Assembly: GCA_023525975.1 (NCBI GenBank)
Contig: CM042032.1
Span: 22,016,001 to 22,080,000, forward strand
DNA from: Smallanthus sonchifolius
Lineage: Eukaryota; Streptophyta; Magnoliopsida; Asterales; Asteraceae
Length of the DNA stretch: 64,000 bases
Reading direction: 5' to 3'
Under the pieces are notes generated by a model. The model was not told the origin of the DNA. It worked only from the letters and a program-made list of their open reading frames with translations, and searched no databases. Position 1 is the first letter of the stretch, and each line of letters begins with the position of its first letter. Below, one piece after another: positions 32,265 to 44,135 of the stretch. A program made the translations under genes and the position numbers.

Positions 32265-34403
32265 GTAAGAGAACATAATCTAATGCAAGTAGTATGGATT
32301 GAAAAATTTGAAGGTAAGAGACATATGTTTGTGATTCGAAAAGAGTGCTTTCATTTAATCAGAAAATGTCGCTGTTTTAAGGCAAAATAGGTTGTTTGTA
32401 ACAAGTGTTTGACACTACTTATCTCAAACTCATTCTAACGAGTACTTTCAGTGAGTATTTTAGCCAGATAATCTTTAGTGGATTCAAATATACTTGAGTA
32501 ACCCTTTTTTTTTGTTTACATTGTGCTTATACTTTTTTTTGTTTACATTGTGCTTATACACCTATTCCAGGCTTAAATAGGATGCTTTCAGAAGAGTCGA
32601 CTTTTATCGGTGCTGATTGCTATCTAGACACCAAATCATTGGCTTATTCGGTTTGTGGTAAGGAGGAAATGTTATGCTAACCTTCGTATTTTGAATCATA
32701 TCTGCAAGTTATAATAATTGTTTGCTCATTTGGGCTAAAATGTATAGCACACTTTTATTAAAACTGATGTCGATTTGAGTCTACTAAATTGATATAACTC
32801 ACGTATTCTATGAGATTTAGCAGTATCGTTATTGTTTTGCATAAGGAGGAAATGAGCTCTAGCTTTTTACCACCGGGTGTCGTTTTTTCAATGTAAACAC
32901 TTTCATGTACGTCATCTAAACTACACACTGCCAATCAACTGTTTAATTCATTATGTGAATTTGTTATTAGTTTGATCATGCTTATATGGATTGCTAATTT
33001 TGCTGTATGTCTCTACGAGAGCAGTTGAAGCAACTCACTGCAGAGAGAACACCCGAAAGGATTACTAAGATCTGATTGCTTTACTGCCATTTGAGGCTTC
33101 ATAGAGCATTCAACTTGATTATTTATTTATTTAATTCAAGTCATTGACTCTTTCACTTTTGTTTTGATCACTTACGTTTTGATTTTGAAAATCAACATGC
33201 TAACTTTTTATGAAGTTTGATTGCTTCATAATCTATCTTGCATTAGGTTGGAAATAGTTGCAACAACAAATGAAATCAAGCATTGGTTGAGTTTGAGATT
33301 GTCTGCACCATATTCACAGTTGGAGATTAACTAAGATACCTAAAAGTATTTACGTAGATGGACACTAATACTCACTGCAACATACTCATAATTTTGAAAT
33401 AGTTATAACAACAAATTATTTCTTTAAACTAAAGCATTGCTTGAATTTCCTAATAACAATTTGACATTAACTACACATAAATGCAGGACTTTTATGTGGT
33501 TTTGATTTTAATTATTTCTTTAAATTAAAGCATTGCTTGAATTTCCATATTCCACAGCTGTATGTTGCATCTTCTATTAGCTGTTTTGACTCATTGACTT
33601 GGCAACAGACCTTGAAAGTGGATGGAATATACAGTAATTTCTAAAGTTTACAACTTGACATGTAAATTGTAAAAGAAGATGAGATAAGAATGGTGTTGAC
33701 GGAATGTATTCATACAAGGATTTAACACTTTAGCTTTAGCTTTTCCTTTACCTTCTGCTGTGATTATTAGAGCTTTTATCATTTTAGGTAAATAATTTTG
33801 CATTGATAATAATTATTCCTTTATCACAATATAAAATATCTTTTGGTTTGGGATCTCAGGTCACCTACCATTTAAGTGTTTATATGCTTAAAATGTAATG
33901 GTGTGCACATAACTCTAGGTCCACAAGTTTCAAAGGTAGATCATTTTGCGAGTATCAATTCTTTCAACAATTGATAAATGGGTTGATGAAGAATACCATG
34001 GTTGTAGTTGGAGGAAATAGTTCTGCAAATTCAATTTATGAGGCCCATGTTCCTGCAAATTCTAAACCTGTTAGAGATAAAAGACTAGTGTGTAAAAGAG
34101 AGAGATGGATGAGTAAGCTTTTTTTTGGTAAGCTTTTTCTTTTTAACTATAATTGTGTTATTTATTTTAAGGCTAAGAGTACAACTTTCAAAGTGTTTAT
34201 GTGACAATCTGCAAAGCAAACCACATTTATAAATTTGTAAAATTTCTTAACAGTATCTTAAAGTCACAATTTTATTAGTTGTGTTCATTAATCCTCGTTG
34301 GACAAAATAAACCATTTTAGAATAGGAGTTGTAATAATACATGTTCAAGTGATTCAATACTTATTCTCATTTATGATTAATCTTTATTTTACTAAAATTG
34401 TAG
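32265..34403 (+). other. H1 interior with unassigned, possibly exonic pieces
   Basis: Most is AT-rich, intron-like sequence. Three short stretches have splice-like borders and open frames. One is about 32571-32658 (after CCAG; LNRMLSEESTFIGADCYLD; then GTAAGG). The second is about 33025-33076 (after GAGCAG; LKQLTAERTPERITKI). The third is 33971-34114 (EAHVPANSKPVRDKR and following). I do not recognise their families. They could be further captured exons or chance. Confidence 0.35.
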
Positions 34404-34709
34404 GATTCACTTGGTGGAAACAATAGAACAATTATGATTGGTATTGGTAACTTCTTTATCCTTATTGTACTTTTTTGTTATAGAAGTTTTAAATTACATA
34501 TACTTATGTTAACATGCGTAATAGTTTATAAATCATTAAAATCTAATGTTTTCATTCAAGTATTAAGGGAAAGGATTTCTTGGCTTGAAGCTACTAATCA
34601 GGATCTTTGTAGGGAACTTCATTTTTATAGAAGCCGAGGCATTGCCAATCATCATCATTCTGCAATGGATGTTAACATAAGCTATCAATTGAAACGAGAG
34701 AAAACATGA
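34404..34709 (+). pseudogene. Captured exons of a KIN-4 type kinesin
   Basis: The first exon (34404 to about 34445, after TTGTAG) encodes DSLGGNNRTIMIG, the conserved end of a kinesin motor domain. After an intron of roughly 110 bp, a second exon (about 34561-34709, after TTCAAG) encodes LRERISWLEATNQDLCRELH and FYRSRG, a signature of the coiled-coil start of plant KIN-4 kinesins (the FRA1 group, which move along cortical microtubules and affect wall deposition). In the real gene more motor and neck sequence separates these pieces, so internal exons have been lost. The frame ends at TGA 34707-34709. It is a fragment without motor activity. Confidence 0.82.
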
Positions 34710-34923
34710 AGAACAACTTCACAAAATGTACCTTTATCAAGTCAAATATTATTATTGATTTATGTTGAGCAATAATTGCACTAATTTGTAAATTGTAACT
34801 GTTTTTAGAGATTATAAATTGTAATTGTAACAATTATCAATTTTCATTATTACATGTCATATATAATTTTTTATTATATAAAGTATTTACAGATTTGTTT
34901 ATTGCATTTTTTCAGTACTCAAA

Positions 34924-34953
34924 CCCGTGTATTACACGGGTACCTAACCTAGT
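34924..34953 (+). other. Helitron H1 3' terminus (hairpin plus CTAGT)
   Basis: CCCGTGTATTACACGGG is a perfect short hairpin. TACCTAAC and CTAGT follow. In Helitrons this hairpin marks the end of rolling-circle transfer. Confidence 0.88.
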
Positions 34954-35614
34954 ATTATAATAAATAAAAATAATCTGGGACACGTGTCACTCATTGGTGC
35001 ATCCTCACCCTTATTTTTTCGTCTCCCTCTCATATTAAATGAGGAACACGTGTCATTCTCTGTTGCCTCCTCACCATTATTAATATAAATGTAATTATGG
35101 ATAGTTATTATCTCATTAACTAAATGAAATTTAATATGAAATTAATTACGGATAGTAATAATTTCTATCGCTACTTATCAATTTTCGAAAAATAAATTTG
35201 TATTATTGATAGTTATTATATTATATACACTGTTTTTACATTTTAATCGACTCCGTTATTTTAACTAGATTAATAATTCGTTTAAGTTTTTATCTACAAA
35301 TGTTTGAATTCATAATTTTGTTTAGAGTAAATTACAGAAATCGTCCTTTATGTTTATACCATTTTTCAATGTATGTCTTTTAGCCAAAAAATTGACAGAG
35401 ATCATCATTTACGTTTACAAATCTTACATGTTATGTCCTTTGTCCCTAACCCAGTTAAATTTCTCAGTTAAGTCTGATCATGTGCATGGCACATAAGGGT
35501 ACTTTGATCTTTTTACCCATTAATATAAAAAAACAAAAGAATTAAAATATAAAAACTCAAAACACACACTCTCTCTCGTTCAATCCCAATCGCAGAATCA
35601 GTAGCAGCCAAAAA

Positions 35615-35734
35615 ATGGCGGATGAAGTGGGGGAAAGTAAGAAGCTTGGAATGGTTTTTGGGTTTAACAAGAATAGGACAGAAGGGGTAGAGATAGGTGA
35701 TGGCGACTCCCACTCGGTTTTAGTTTTAGAGTAG
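35615..35734 (+). pseudogene. Short gene-like ORF inside the MULE-like element, not recognised
   Basis: ATG sits in a good plant context (AAAAAATGGCGG) and opens 39 codons starting MADEVGESKKLGMVFGFNKN, ending TAG at 35734. The composition is unlike the surrounding AT-rich DNA and looks like the first exon of a host gene. I cannot name the family. The 253-bp inverted repeat ends about 35 bp upstream, as expected for a captured gene start. Confidence 0.4.
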
Positions 35735-36673
35735 TGGAGATGGGTTTCACTGTTTCAGTTTCAGATCTTCTTCCCCACACCAGAAGGTGAACCATCGGTG
35801 ATGGAGACCCCCACTCGGTTGACTTCCCGACCAAACAATCGTTGATCGACCGCCACCAAAACATAGTGGCACCTGCAGTTCGTTTTTTTGGTGAGAGGGG
35901 AGGACCAGCGCTGCCATTTACCTCCACCCCCATACCGCAGGTTTTACTCCCCTTCCTGCCAATTTGCCTCCGCCGCCACATCGCAGCTGTCAATTTACCT
36001 CCACCACCACACCTAATCGCCACCACTTAGGGTTTAATAATTCAGCAACAAATTGACGATCACATGAAATTGGTTTGATCTGATGAATTGGGGGAAATTC
36101 AGGGGTGGAATTAGGGTTTAATGGTTCAGGAACAAAATGACGATTGGATCTAGATTTCATTTTAATTTTTGCCAAAATTTGCTTCTGAGAGGTGGTATAC
36201 CAATGGTGGTGGTTTCAGGTGGTGGTGGTCACGAAGATTGTGGTGGTTTCAGGCTATGGTCGGATGGTGTTGCGACGATGATGGTGGTTCTCGTGGTTGC
36301 CGGAGGTTGGGGTGGTGGTGGTCGGATGGTGCTTGTCACACCCCCAAATTTATTTACTTAATAAATAAATAAAGGTTGCAACGATTGGTTCATTACACGA
36401 TAGCAGAAGCTGTAATAGTGATTTCTAAGACTTGATTACATATACAATTACTATAACTAAGTAATACAATGATCTAAGTTCTTCTAGATCAATGATAGGC
36501 TTGAGACTTGATACTCTATGCCCTTCCAGTTACTAGGAATTAATCTAGCATAGCTAGCCTATTCCAACCGCACCATGGCTAAGGGTTACCTGAGAAACAT
36601 ACTTGAAAGTGCCAATACAAAGGTTGGTGAGTTCACAGAGTTAGTTATAACAGTGCCGGTAGTTTACCCAAAA

Positions 36674-36822
36674 ACATGTAAATGACCTAACAGTCATAAA
36701 ATAAGTAGTTTTACTTGAAAGCATATACATGACTTAACCGTCATAAAAATAAGTAGTTTTCCCCGAAAACATATACATGACTTTACCGTCATAAAATAAG
36801 TAGTTTTCCCCTGAAAATATGC
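36674..36822. repeat. Three tandem units of 47-48 bp in the D 3' LTR
   Basis: Each unit contains CATGACNTNACNGTCATAAA and ATAAGTAGTTTT; the anchors are at about 36703, 36751 and 36798. The 5' LTR carries the same array at about 44475-44630. Confidence 0.85.
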
Positions 36823-38704
36823 ACATGAAGTCCTTCTAATCCCAACGTTCTCAAAACGTTCAATTGTGTTTATAAATCCAACGTTTGCAAAACGTTTAAA
36901 TGAGTGACCAATGCATTGAAAAATGAGTACTTAACCGACCCATTACACCTTTTATAAATACCCAATGTATTGTATAAATGAATGAACAACCAATGCATTA
37001 AACCTTTAGTAAATAACCAATGCATTAAACCATGAATGAACGACCGACAGACCCCATTTGTAAACTAGCTAGGATTACAAATAATAATATGTTAATACAT
37101 GAAACCATAACTAAACCTTAACAAATGAATGCCCCTCCCTCACTATACCATGAGAATAAGACGATATGCGGTCATTTGGCCATATGGACCCCTGGTTAGC
37201 GCGACTAACCATGACCGAGGGCGTCACCCCCAATAGTACTATTCATATAATCCTAGGCTAAGACCATAGCTAATGGTTACAAAATGTTAATGTTGTTCCG
37301 GGGACTTTTAGCGCTCTATTGTTCCTCATGTAAACATACGGTCTGGTCTTTGTTCTTTCATTAAATGAAAACCGTTGCAAATATGTTTTCCTCCCCAAAA
37401 CATTTCAAAACCAGAGAATTGGGACAGTGAAACTCACAAGGAGTTAAACCAGAGTATTCATGTTTTCAAAACATATTATGTAAGTATGTTTCTCCTCCGA
37501 TGTTTACAAAACAGTAAAAAGATAAAAGGGGGCTGTGAAACTCACATTGTGTTCGATGAAATCCTAGCAAATATCAGTGTGCTAATAGTTTCTGACTATC
37601 CGTATCCTAATCATGCAAGGATACCTCATATGTTAAGACTACTCGTCTAAAACGCAAGTTGTTCACCTGACTTAACGAACCCCGTTAAGTACGTCATTGT
37701 TTAGTAAAACAGTGTTTTTATGTGACGATTCGTTGGTGATAATAATCCAGTCTAGACGCTTATCTATTTACCGAGAAATATTCATGTTTCCATATTGGAG
37801 ACTTGTTACGTGTACCAAAAATAAATATTATTTTTGTAACAACTTATAATATATTCACATTATAGTTCACGTATAAACATATAATTATTCCCCAAAAATA
37901 ATTACATATAATCTCAAATATCGTTCAAGTATATCCATGCATGTCAATTATTCTATGTACGTACAAACCACGTCCACATGCAAATACTTATGTTCCGAAC
38001 GCCATTTATTAATTTAGTTATGTTCATTATGCATACGTCTTTATTTATTTTTATCAATTGCATGCATACAAGTATTTCAACATTTCTACATATACTCACA
38101 TATGTTTCATGATATCATATGATTATTTATTTTTAACCGAATCTATTCATATGTTTCAGGCACATATACTTTCATATGGTTATACCATCACATGTGTACT
38201 TGTCATGATTATACATGTTCATGAGTCATCATATACTTTATGTATACACATACACACATTATTAGGGTTTTCATAGCCTATATACTTTCATAATCACATT
38301 TGGTTACTTAGTCATCCAATAACTTTTATCCAAGTCTTCTAAACATTTCAATCATAAGTAAACTTCATGATCAACATATAAATATACACACCACCATGCA
38401 TGTTTCGGCTATGTGTTCATATATATATATTTATCTTGTTTCAATCATCTAAACATTTCGTATAATATTTTCGTGATCTATTGACAAGGCGTATATATAT
38501 ATATATATATTATTACTTCACAAAGATGGATACTTTACAAGTTTTAGATCCGACAAGCTATGACTACATACATACATTTATATACTCATTCTCAAATATT
38601 TTCCATCAAGTGTTAATCGTGCTTTTAGCTCAACAACTATCACTTATCATCATATGACATGTTTAAAACAACAAGGTATACACATGCATTATGCAAATCT
38701 TGAT

Positions 38705-38708
<4 letters not shown>

Positions 38709-38786
<78 letters not shown>
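38709..38786. repeat. (AT)n(AC)n microsatellite in the D 3' LTR
   Basis: There are about 32 AT units and then about 7 AC units. The same site in the 5' LTR (46531-46568) has about 5 CA, about 12 TA and then CA units. Confidence 0.92.
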
Positions 38787-38787
<1 letters not shown>

Positions 38788-40199
38788 TTTAATGATTTCC
38801 AAATTATTCAAATACAATCATACACATACCTAGATATATATACATATATCTCGAGTATATATATACACTTTACTTGTTTCCAAACTTAATTCCTTATAGT
38901 TACCACTTGTTAATCTTTATAAAAATCACCAAACTTATAAACCCCTTCGTTTTTAAGGTGAACAACATGCTTGATTCAAGATAGATAAACGGAAAGCTAA
39001 AGTAGTAGTGTCCGTTTCCATACCACTAGTCTAGCTAGGGAAGAACCACAAGTGAAAGGTGATAATGCTTGGATTCTCTTGGTAAAAGCTTCCTATAACT
39101 CCAAGATCTCTTGAATGTCCAATACTTTTAGCTAATTCTCTCTAATGGATCTTGATCTTGAGTTACAAATGTGTGTTTGTGTGTGTTGTTGGAGCCGAGA
39201 TTAAGAGAGAGCACGACAAGAGTTCTTGCTCTTCACCATACACTCCTATATATACACTAAAAAGATGGAGTGTAATCTTTTCCATAATCATCATGTGGGA
39301 GTGGGTAATGGAGTGGAGTGTGTGATAATACAAAATGATGGTGATGGATTGTTGATGGATTTGATCTTGGCTTGTATCACACTTGAATGGGCATGGTCTT
39401 CATGACATGATTACGAAAGAAAGTTAGTTAAAGCAAACTAGGTGGGTGGCCCCACCTACTTTCGGCCGTAAAAGGGGTGTAGGGGGAGGGGGTTGGGTAT
39501 TGTTCCAATCACTAGTTGCAATCCAATGGCTAGTTAGATGTTGTTTAAGTAGTGTAAGACCAGTAGGTGATCCCGTAATATAATACCCGGTGTAGGAACT
39601 TTTAGTGATTTAAACTTTGTATCTATATACCTAGATATTTATATATATATATATATATATTATTAGATGAAAGGGGGGTTGAGTGTAGATCTCAACAAGT
39701 CATCATTAACACGACTTGATGTTGGAGTGAAATATAAGCAAAGATATAATTATGGTGATGTGATCTTTGAGGTTGATTGCACTCTTGGTCATAATCATGA
39801 TGATTATGACGCTTGAGTGTTGTGTAAGCAAAACAATCATGATGATGATGTGATTGATTTAGACGTGGTATACTACCCGAAATTAATACCCGCTTTAATA
39901 TCTTTAATTATTAAAACGTCCTACATTTTGTGTAGTTTGACTAGCTTCAATAATCTGCTAGTGAATCCCGACATAATTAATATATTTAATTATTCGTACA
40001 TGTTCTCACATAAGAAATAAATTAAGGTCATGTGAATAAACATTTATGCGCCAATATTTAAAGATTTAGTCACCAATATATATTTTGTATAAAATAAATA
40101 TACCTCTACACTTTACTTGTATAACTTTGATAATCACCAATGAAACGTATCATGTATATTGCTTAGTTCCTGTGGCAACTCATGTTTGTATGATACAGG

Positions 40200-41180
40200 G
40201 CCAACCCTAGCCAATTATTTCAAGTGGTCCAATGTACCTAGGGTTAAGCTTGCCACGGTTGCGAAATCTTGCAATTCCTTTCCTAGGTGAGACCTTTAAC
40301 GAAACTCGGTCTCCAATTTGGAATTCTAATGGCTTTTGTCTGTTGCTAGCACACCCTTTTGTCTGTCTTGAGTGGCTTTCAGACGATTTTTAACTTCGAA
40401 GATCTTGTCAGTGGTTTCCTGGCCAATCTCAGGACCAGTCAAATGCTTGTCGTCAACCTACGCCCGACTTAGCGGTGAGCGACATTTACGACCATACAAA
40501 GGCTCAACGGATCGGCTTTAACGTTGGTATGGTAGTTGTTATTACATGAAAATTTAGCCAATGGTAATTGGGTATCCCAATTTCCTCCGAAATTGTTTAC
40601 ACACGCACGGAGTGTATCTTCTAAAATTTGAATGGTCCTTTCACCTTGACCTTCCATTTGTGGATGACATACAATGTTTATGTCAAGGCATGTGCCCAAG
40701 GCCCCTTGTAATGATTGCAAGACTTTTGACTTGAATCGGCGGTCTCTATATTTGAGATAATGGAAACTGGCAACCTTGTCTGGTCACAATTTCGTTAATA
40801 TATATCCTTGCACATTTTTCGGTTTTATCTGTCTCCTCGATTGGCAGCAAGTGAGCGGATTTCGTCGAACAATCGGCGACTGCCCATTTAGTATCATGGC
40901 CGCTAGACGTTCTGGGCAGTTTCGTAATGGAATCCATGGAATTCTGCTCCCATTTCCATTGGGGAATCTTAGGTTGTTGTGGTCACCTAAGTGATTCCTA
41001 ACATTCTGCCTTTACTGTCGGGTATCTCCCAACATGGATAGTAATTTCTCCTTTCATGTTTGGCCACACAATTGAGTTCCTCGAGACCCTTATACGTTTT
41101 ATTCGATTCTGGATGAACGGAGTACTTGGACTTATGGACTTCGCCCATAAACACACACATAGGTTACCGGTACTTGGTAC
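40200..41180 (-). pseudogene. Gypsy D integrase remnant
   Basis: On the minus strand there are traces of the integrase zinc region (near 41000-41180), then MDSITKLPRTSSGHDTKW (first Asp), TRQGCQFPLSQI, HPQMEGQGERTIQILED (Glu) and a degenerate GDRVSLKV, GKLNPRYIGP end near 40250-40320. The Asp of the SDRD motif is lost in a break near 40740. It is broken into several frames and ends where the LTR deletion starts. Confidence 0.75.
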
Positions 41181-44120
41181 CTAAATTCTGTCTGTATCAT
41201 CCAACTTAGGCTCCGATTGTTTGATTTCCATTTACTTGGTGGTCGGTATTCGAAAACAAGGCGAATACTCCTCTGATTAACGATATTAGTTGTGCAAGAA
41301 CCCCATATTTGATTACCCTTAATATGGTGGGGTTCTGTGATTCTCATTCCTGATAATGAAAGAAATGATGCCTGAGAATCTTGAGTGTATACTGACACAT
41401 ACCCTCTATTCATCTACGCATTATGATGCACAGTATCCAGCTCTCTATAGATCTTTGAAAGGAATTACTTGATGAGGTGTTCAGGTTTCAGTTGAAGATC
41501 GTGTAGTAATGATACAATATGGAAACGAAACTTTATGTTTGTCCCTCTTATGCTTTTCGAAAGCATTTTCTCAGACTAAGACTTTATTCTTAATTCAGGT
41601 TTCGTGTTATCTATGATCTTCCATTAAAATGGGTCATAATGGATTTAATATTTCAAGGTTCCTTGTGTGCTCGTACTAGCAAAGTTCGAGTCTAATCACC
41701 ACTTTACCCTTTGCTTGTACCACCTTTCCGAGGCAGACCAGCCTTTGGGTTGTAACGTCCTGAAATGTAAACTCATGGCTTGACGACCATACTCTTGAAG
41801 TATGTAAGCCATACGAAGTTCTATGTTTGTTTGGAATATTCACATTCCGTCTAGGTGAGGAAATGAACAGTGATACTGTGAGAGTGGTCTCATCGAATTA
41901 GTGTTTCCCCAAAATGGGCTATGGGTTTGTCAACCCATTAAGTTGGCAGAAAGGGTTTGTGAGTTTTACAATGGCCCACTATTAGTCATTCAGTGTGTCT
42001 GCATTTCCCTGGCGTTCGAATGGTACTTCAGTGGTTTACCATTACGTATTCCACTTATACCGGTTATAGCCTCAAAATCCTTAGCACAAGGATAAATTTG
42101 AGGTAATGAGTGTTAAATATTGAAAACTTTGTACTTTTACTGAGCCTGCGTCAAGAGGTTATTTCTTAACACCAGATGCGCTAGAGCCTTCTAATTATAG
42201 ATAACTGGGAGTGAAAGATGTGATCACGCCTCTCCTCTAGGCTGAAATCTGGGGTCCATTCAACAAGATGATCATTGGGGAAGTGTAGTACAAAAGGGTA
42301 TAAAACTATCCTTCTCAAATTCTTGTGGACATTGGTCTGTTGTGAACAACTTGTGCTTACGTCCTTTATGCACATCATGAACTAATGAGATTAGCAAGAA
42401 ATCCCGCACTTGGGACTCTTTCAAGAGTTTTGTATGTCGTTTTTTTGTTAGTTCAACAGCAGTCGTTAGTCCACACTTAGGTTTCTTTGGCATTCGCTTG
42501 AGAATAAATCACGGCTTATTCATCAACGGAAGAATAGTCGAACTTGAGGGTGTATTGACAGTCAATGGTTGTGAGAGCAACCTTGCTTGACCAATATCCT
42601 GAAATGTCAGATTACCTACTTGTCTCATGTCGAGCTTCCACAATATCCCATAGGTGCCATGTGTATGCGGATCAGAATAATATTCTGCCCTATTACTGAA
42701 GTTTGTGCATAGCACCCGTGGCGTAACTTTCAAGTAGTTGTGAGACTGAACTGTATGATGGATCCTAAGATTATGCTATAATCTCCATAATAATTGTGCA
42801 ATTATTGTAAGTGTTGGTTGTGGTAACGCTAAATTTGAACCCTCCTTGACAAGTAGAATCTCAAAGAATGAATGTGTGAAATCCTTCGTCGTTCAAGATT
42901 CACTAAAGATTGTTTGAATTCAATTTGAATTTATCTCGTCCCTCCCAAACTGGGAGAATTCTTTGTGAACACCTAATTGAGAAGTCCGATTTGTTAAGGT
43001 CCAATCATTAATCAAGTGACTGAGAACATGGGTTGATCATTAGCTTGGACAGCAAGACTCATTAAAGTTCCCATGCACTGCAAATTATGATTACGTGTGC
43101 ACCCGTAATGATAATTTACTTTGCATGATCCCTGTAGTGTTTCTTTTATCCCAATCTTCTTAGTCAAAAAGGATTTGAAATGATCATTAGATCGTGTTTG
43201 CACACTTGTGCAGGAGTGTGTATTGTTCTACCGGATTACCCTTAATTTATGTGTACCAATAATCGTGAATCTGCCGAATATGGTTGTTGCCGGATGGGGT
43301 TAATGGTAGAGAGGCACCACCAGTGTCTCTCAAGAATAAAATGTGCATGGAAGTCAGGCACTATGTGTAGGGCAGAGATCCTCAAATTAGTGTCGAGCAA
43401 CTCATGCTCCAAGTCTGTATGTACGTATGGATCTACATGATCCTGATGAATGTCTGGGTCTCCTGACCCATGGAGTTCTCCCCCGTTTAGTCCTGCTTAT
43501 CCACCTTGGGTTCCCTTCTGTCCGGGCAATCCCATCTGCCACATCTCATGGTGAAAGTCTAGTCATTCGATCCGGCAACTCATGAATTAGAGTATTTATA
43601 CCGCACATATGTCAGAAAGAAAACTGCCTCCATGGCTGGAGTAGTTGTAGGTGTGGTGCAGGTATAGGTGCAGGTATAGGTACAGGTTCTGGTACGGGTT
43701 CAGCCTGTTGCGGTACCAAGATCGTTAACTGGAGTTTGCTACCGTCGTCGCCCAAGCTCAGCTCGTAACTCGATCCTCTAGGGTTGCTGTGTGCTGAGTA
43801 CCCGTTATCCTTAATTAGTAATCCGAACAGTAACAATTTGTTGAGAAACGTTGTATGTGTTTATTATTTCCACATCGTTGTACGTGTTAAGTGTTCGTTA
43901 CATGTGCCATGTAACTGTATTATGTATGAGTGTAGCTAATGATACCCTAGTGTAACTCCATACACTAGTAGTCTACACAAATTGTTCGACAACGGTTGGA
44001 ATTCCTACACTCAAGTCTTGGGTGTTCTTAGTGTGATGCAAGTCTTAGAAATCTTGGTCCCTAAATGAGTCTGGTTAGAGCCTAGGTATCACTAAGGAAA
44101 CCTAATTCGCTAATACCATT
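41181..44120 (-). other. Gypsy D interior, largely unrecognisable
   Basis: About 2.9 kb between the integrase remnant and the primer site should hold gag, protease, RT and RNase H. I find no active-site motif on either strand. A minus-strand frame at 43612-43836 has a Pro/Glu-rich run (EPVPEPVPIPAPIPAP) of the kind seen in some gag leaders. Either the coding region is decayed beyond recognition by eye, or unrelated sequence has replaced it. Confidence 0.45.
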
Positions 44121-44132
44121 GCTCTGATACCA
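44121..44132 (-). promoter_or_regulatory. Primer binding site, tRNA-Met type (Gypsy D)
   Basis: The minus strand reads TGGTATCAGAGC, three bases from the LTR start at 44136. Confidence 0.9.
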
Positions 44133-44135
44133 ATC

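Larger units (their letters stand above)
31308..34953 (+). mobile_element. Helitron H1 (non-autonomous), carrying gene fragments
   Basis: The 5' end is TCTAATAAATAAAAATAATT. The 3' end has the hairpin CCCGTGTATTACACGGG and, ten bases later, CTAGT: the classic Helitron structure with no target duplication and no inverted termini. There is no Rep/helicase gene, so it depends on an autonomous helper. The interior carries exons with intron borders from at least two unrelated genes, both in the element's orientation: a PDR-type ABCG transporter (32007-32264) and a KIN-4 kinesin (34404-34709). Confidence 0.85.
36334..40143 (-). repeat. 3' LTR of Gypsy D, inner end deleted
   Basis: The LTR matches the 5' LTR from 44136 to 47938, then stops: the last 180 bp of the 5' LTR (47939-48118, ending GGGTGTCACA) have no counterpart, and integrase sequence begins shortly after. 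The polypurine tract and the end of pol are lost in the same deletion. Features include three 47-48 bp tandem units, a run of CCAATGCATT motifs and a long AT/AC microsatellite. The frames at 37375-37650 and 38058-38276 also occur in the other LTR and have no coding support. Confidence 0.88.

Noticed and set aside
33971..34204. A disease-resistance or other named gene fragment
   Set aside because: The residues do not match any family I can name with confidence; kept only as an unassigned exon-like piece.
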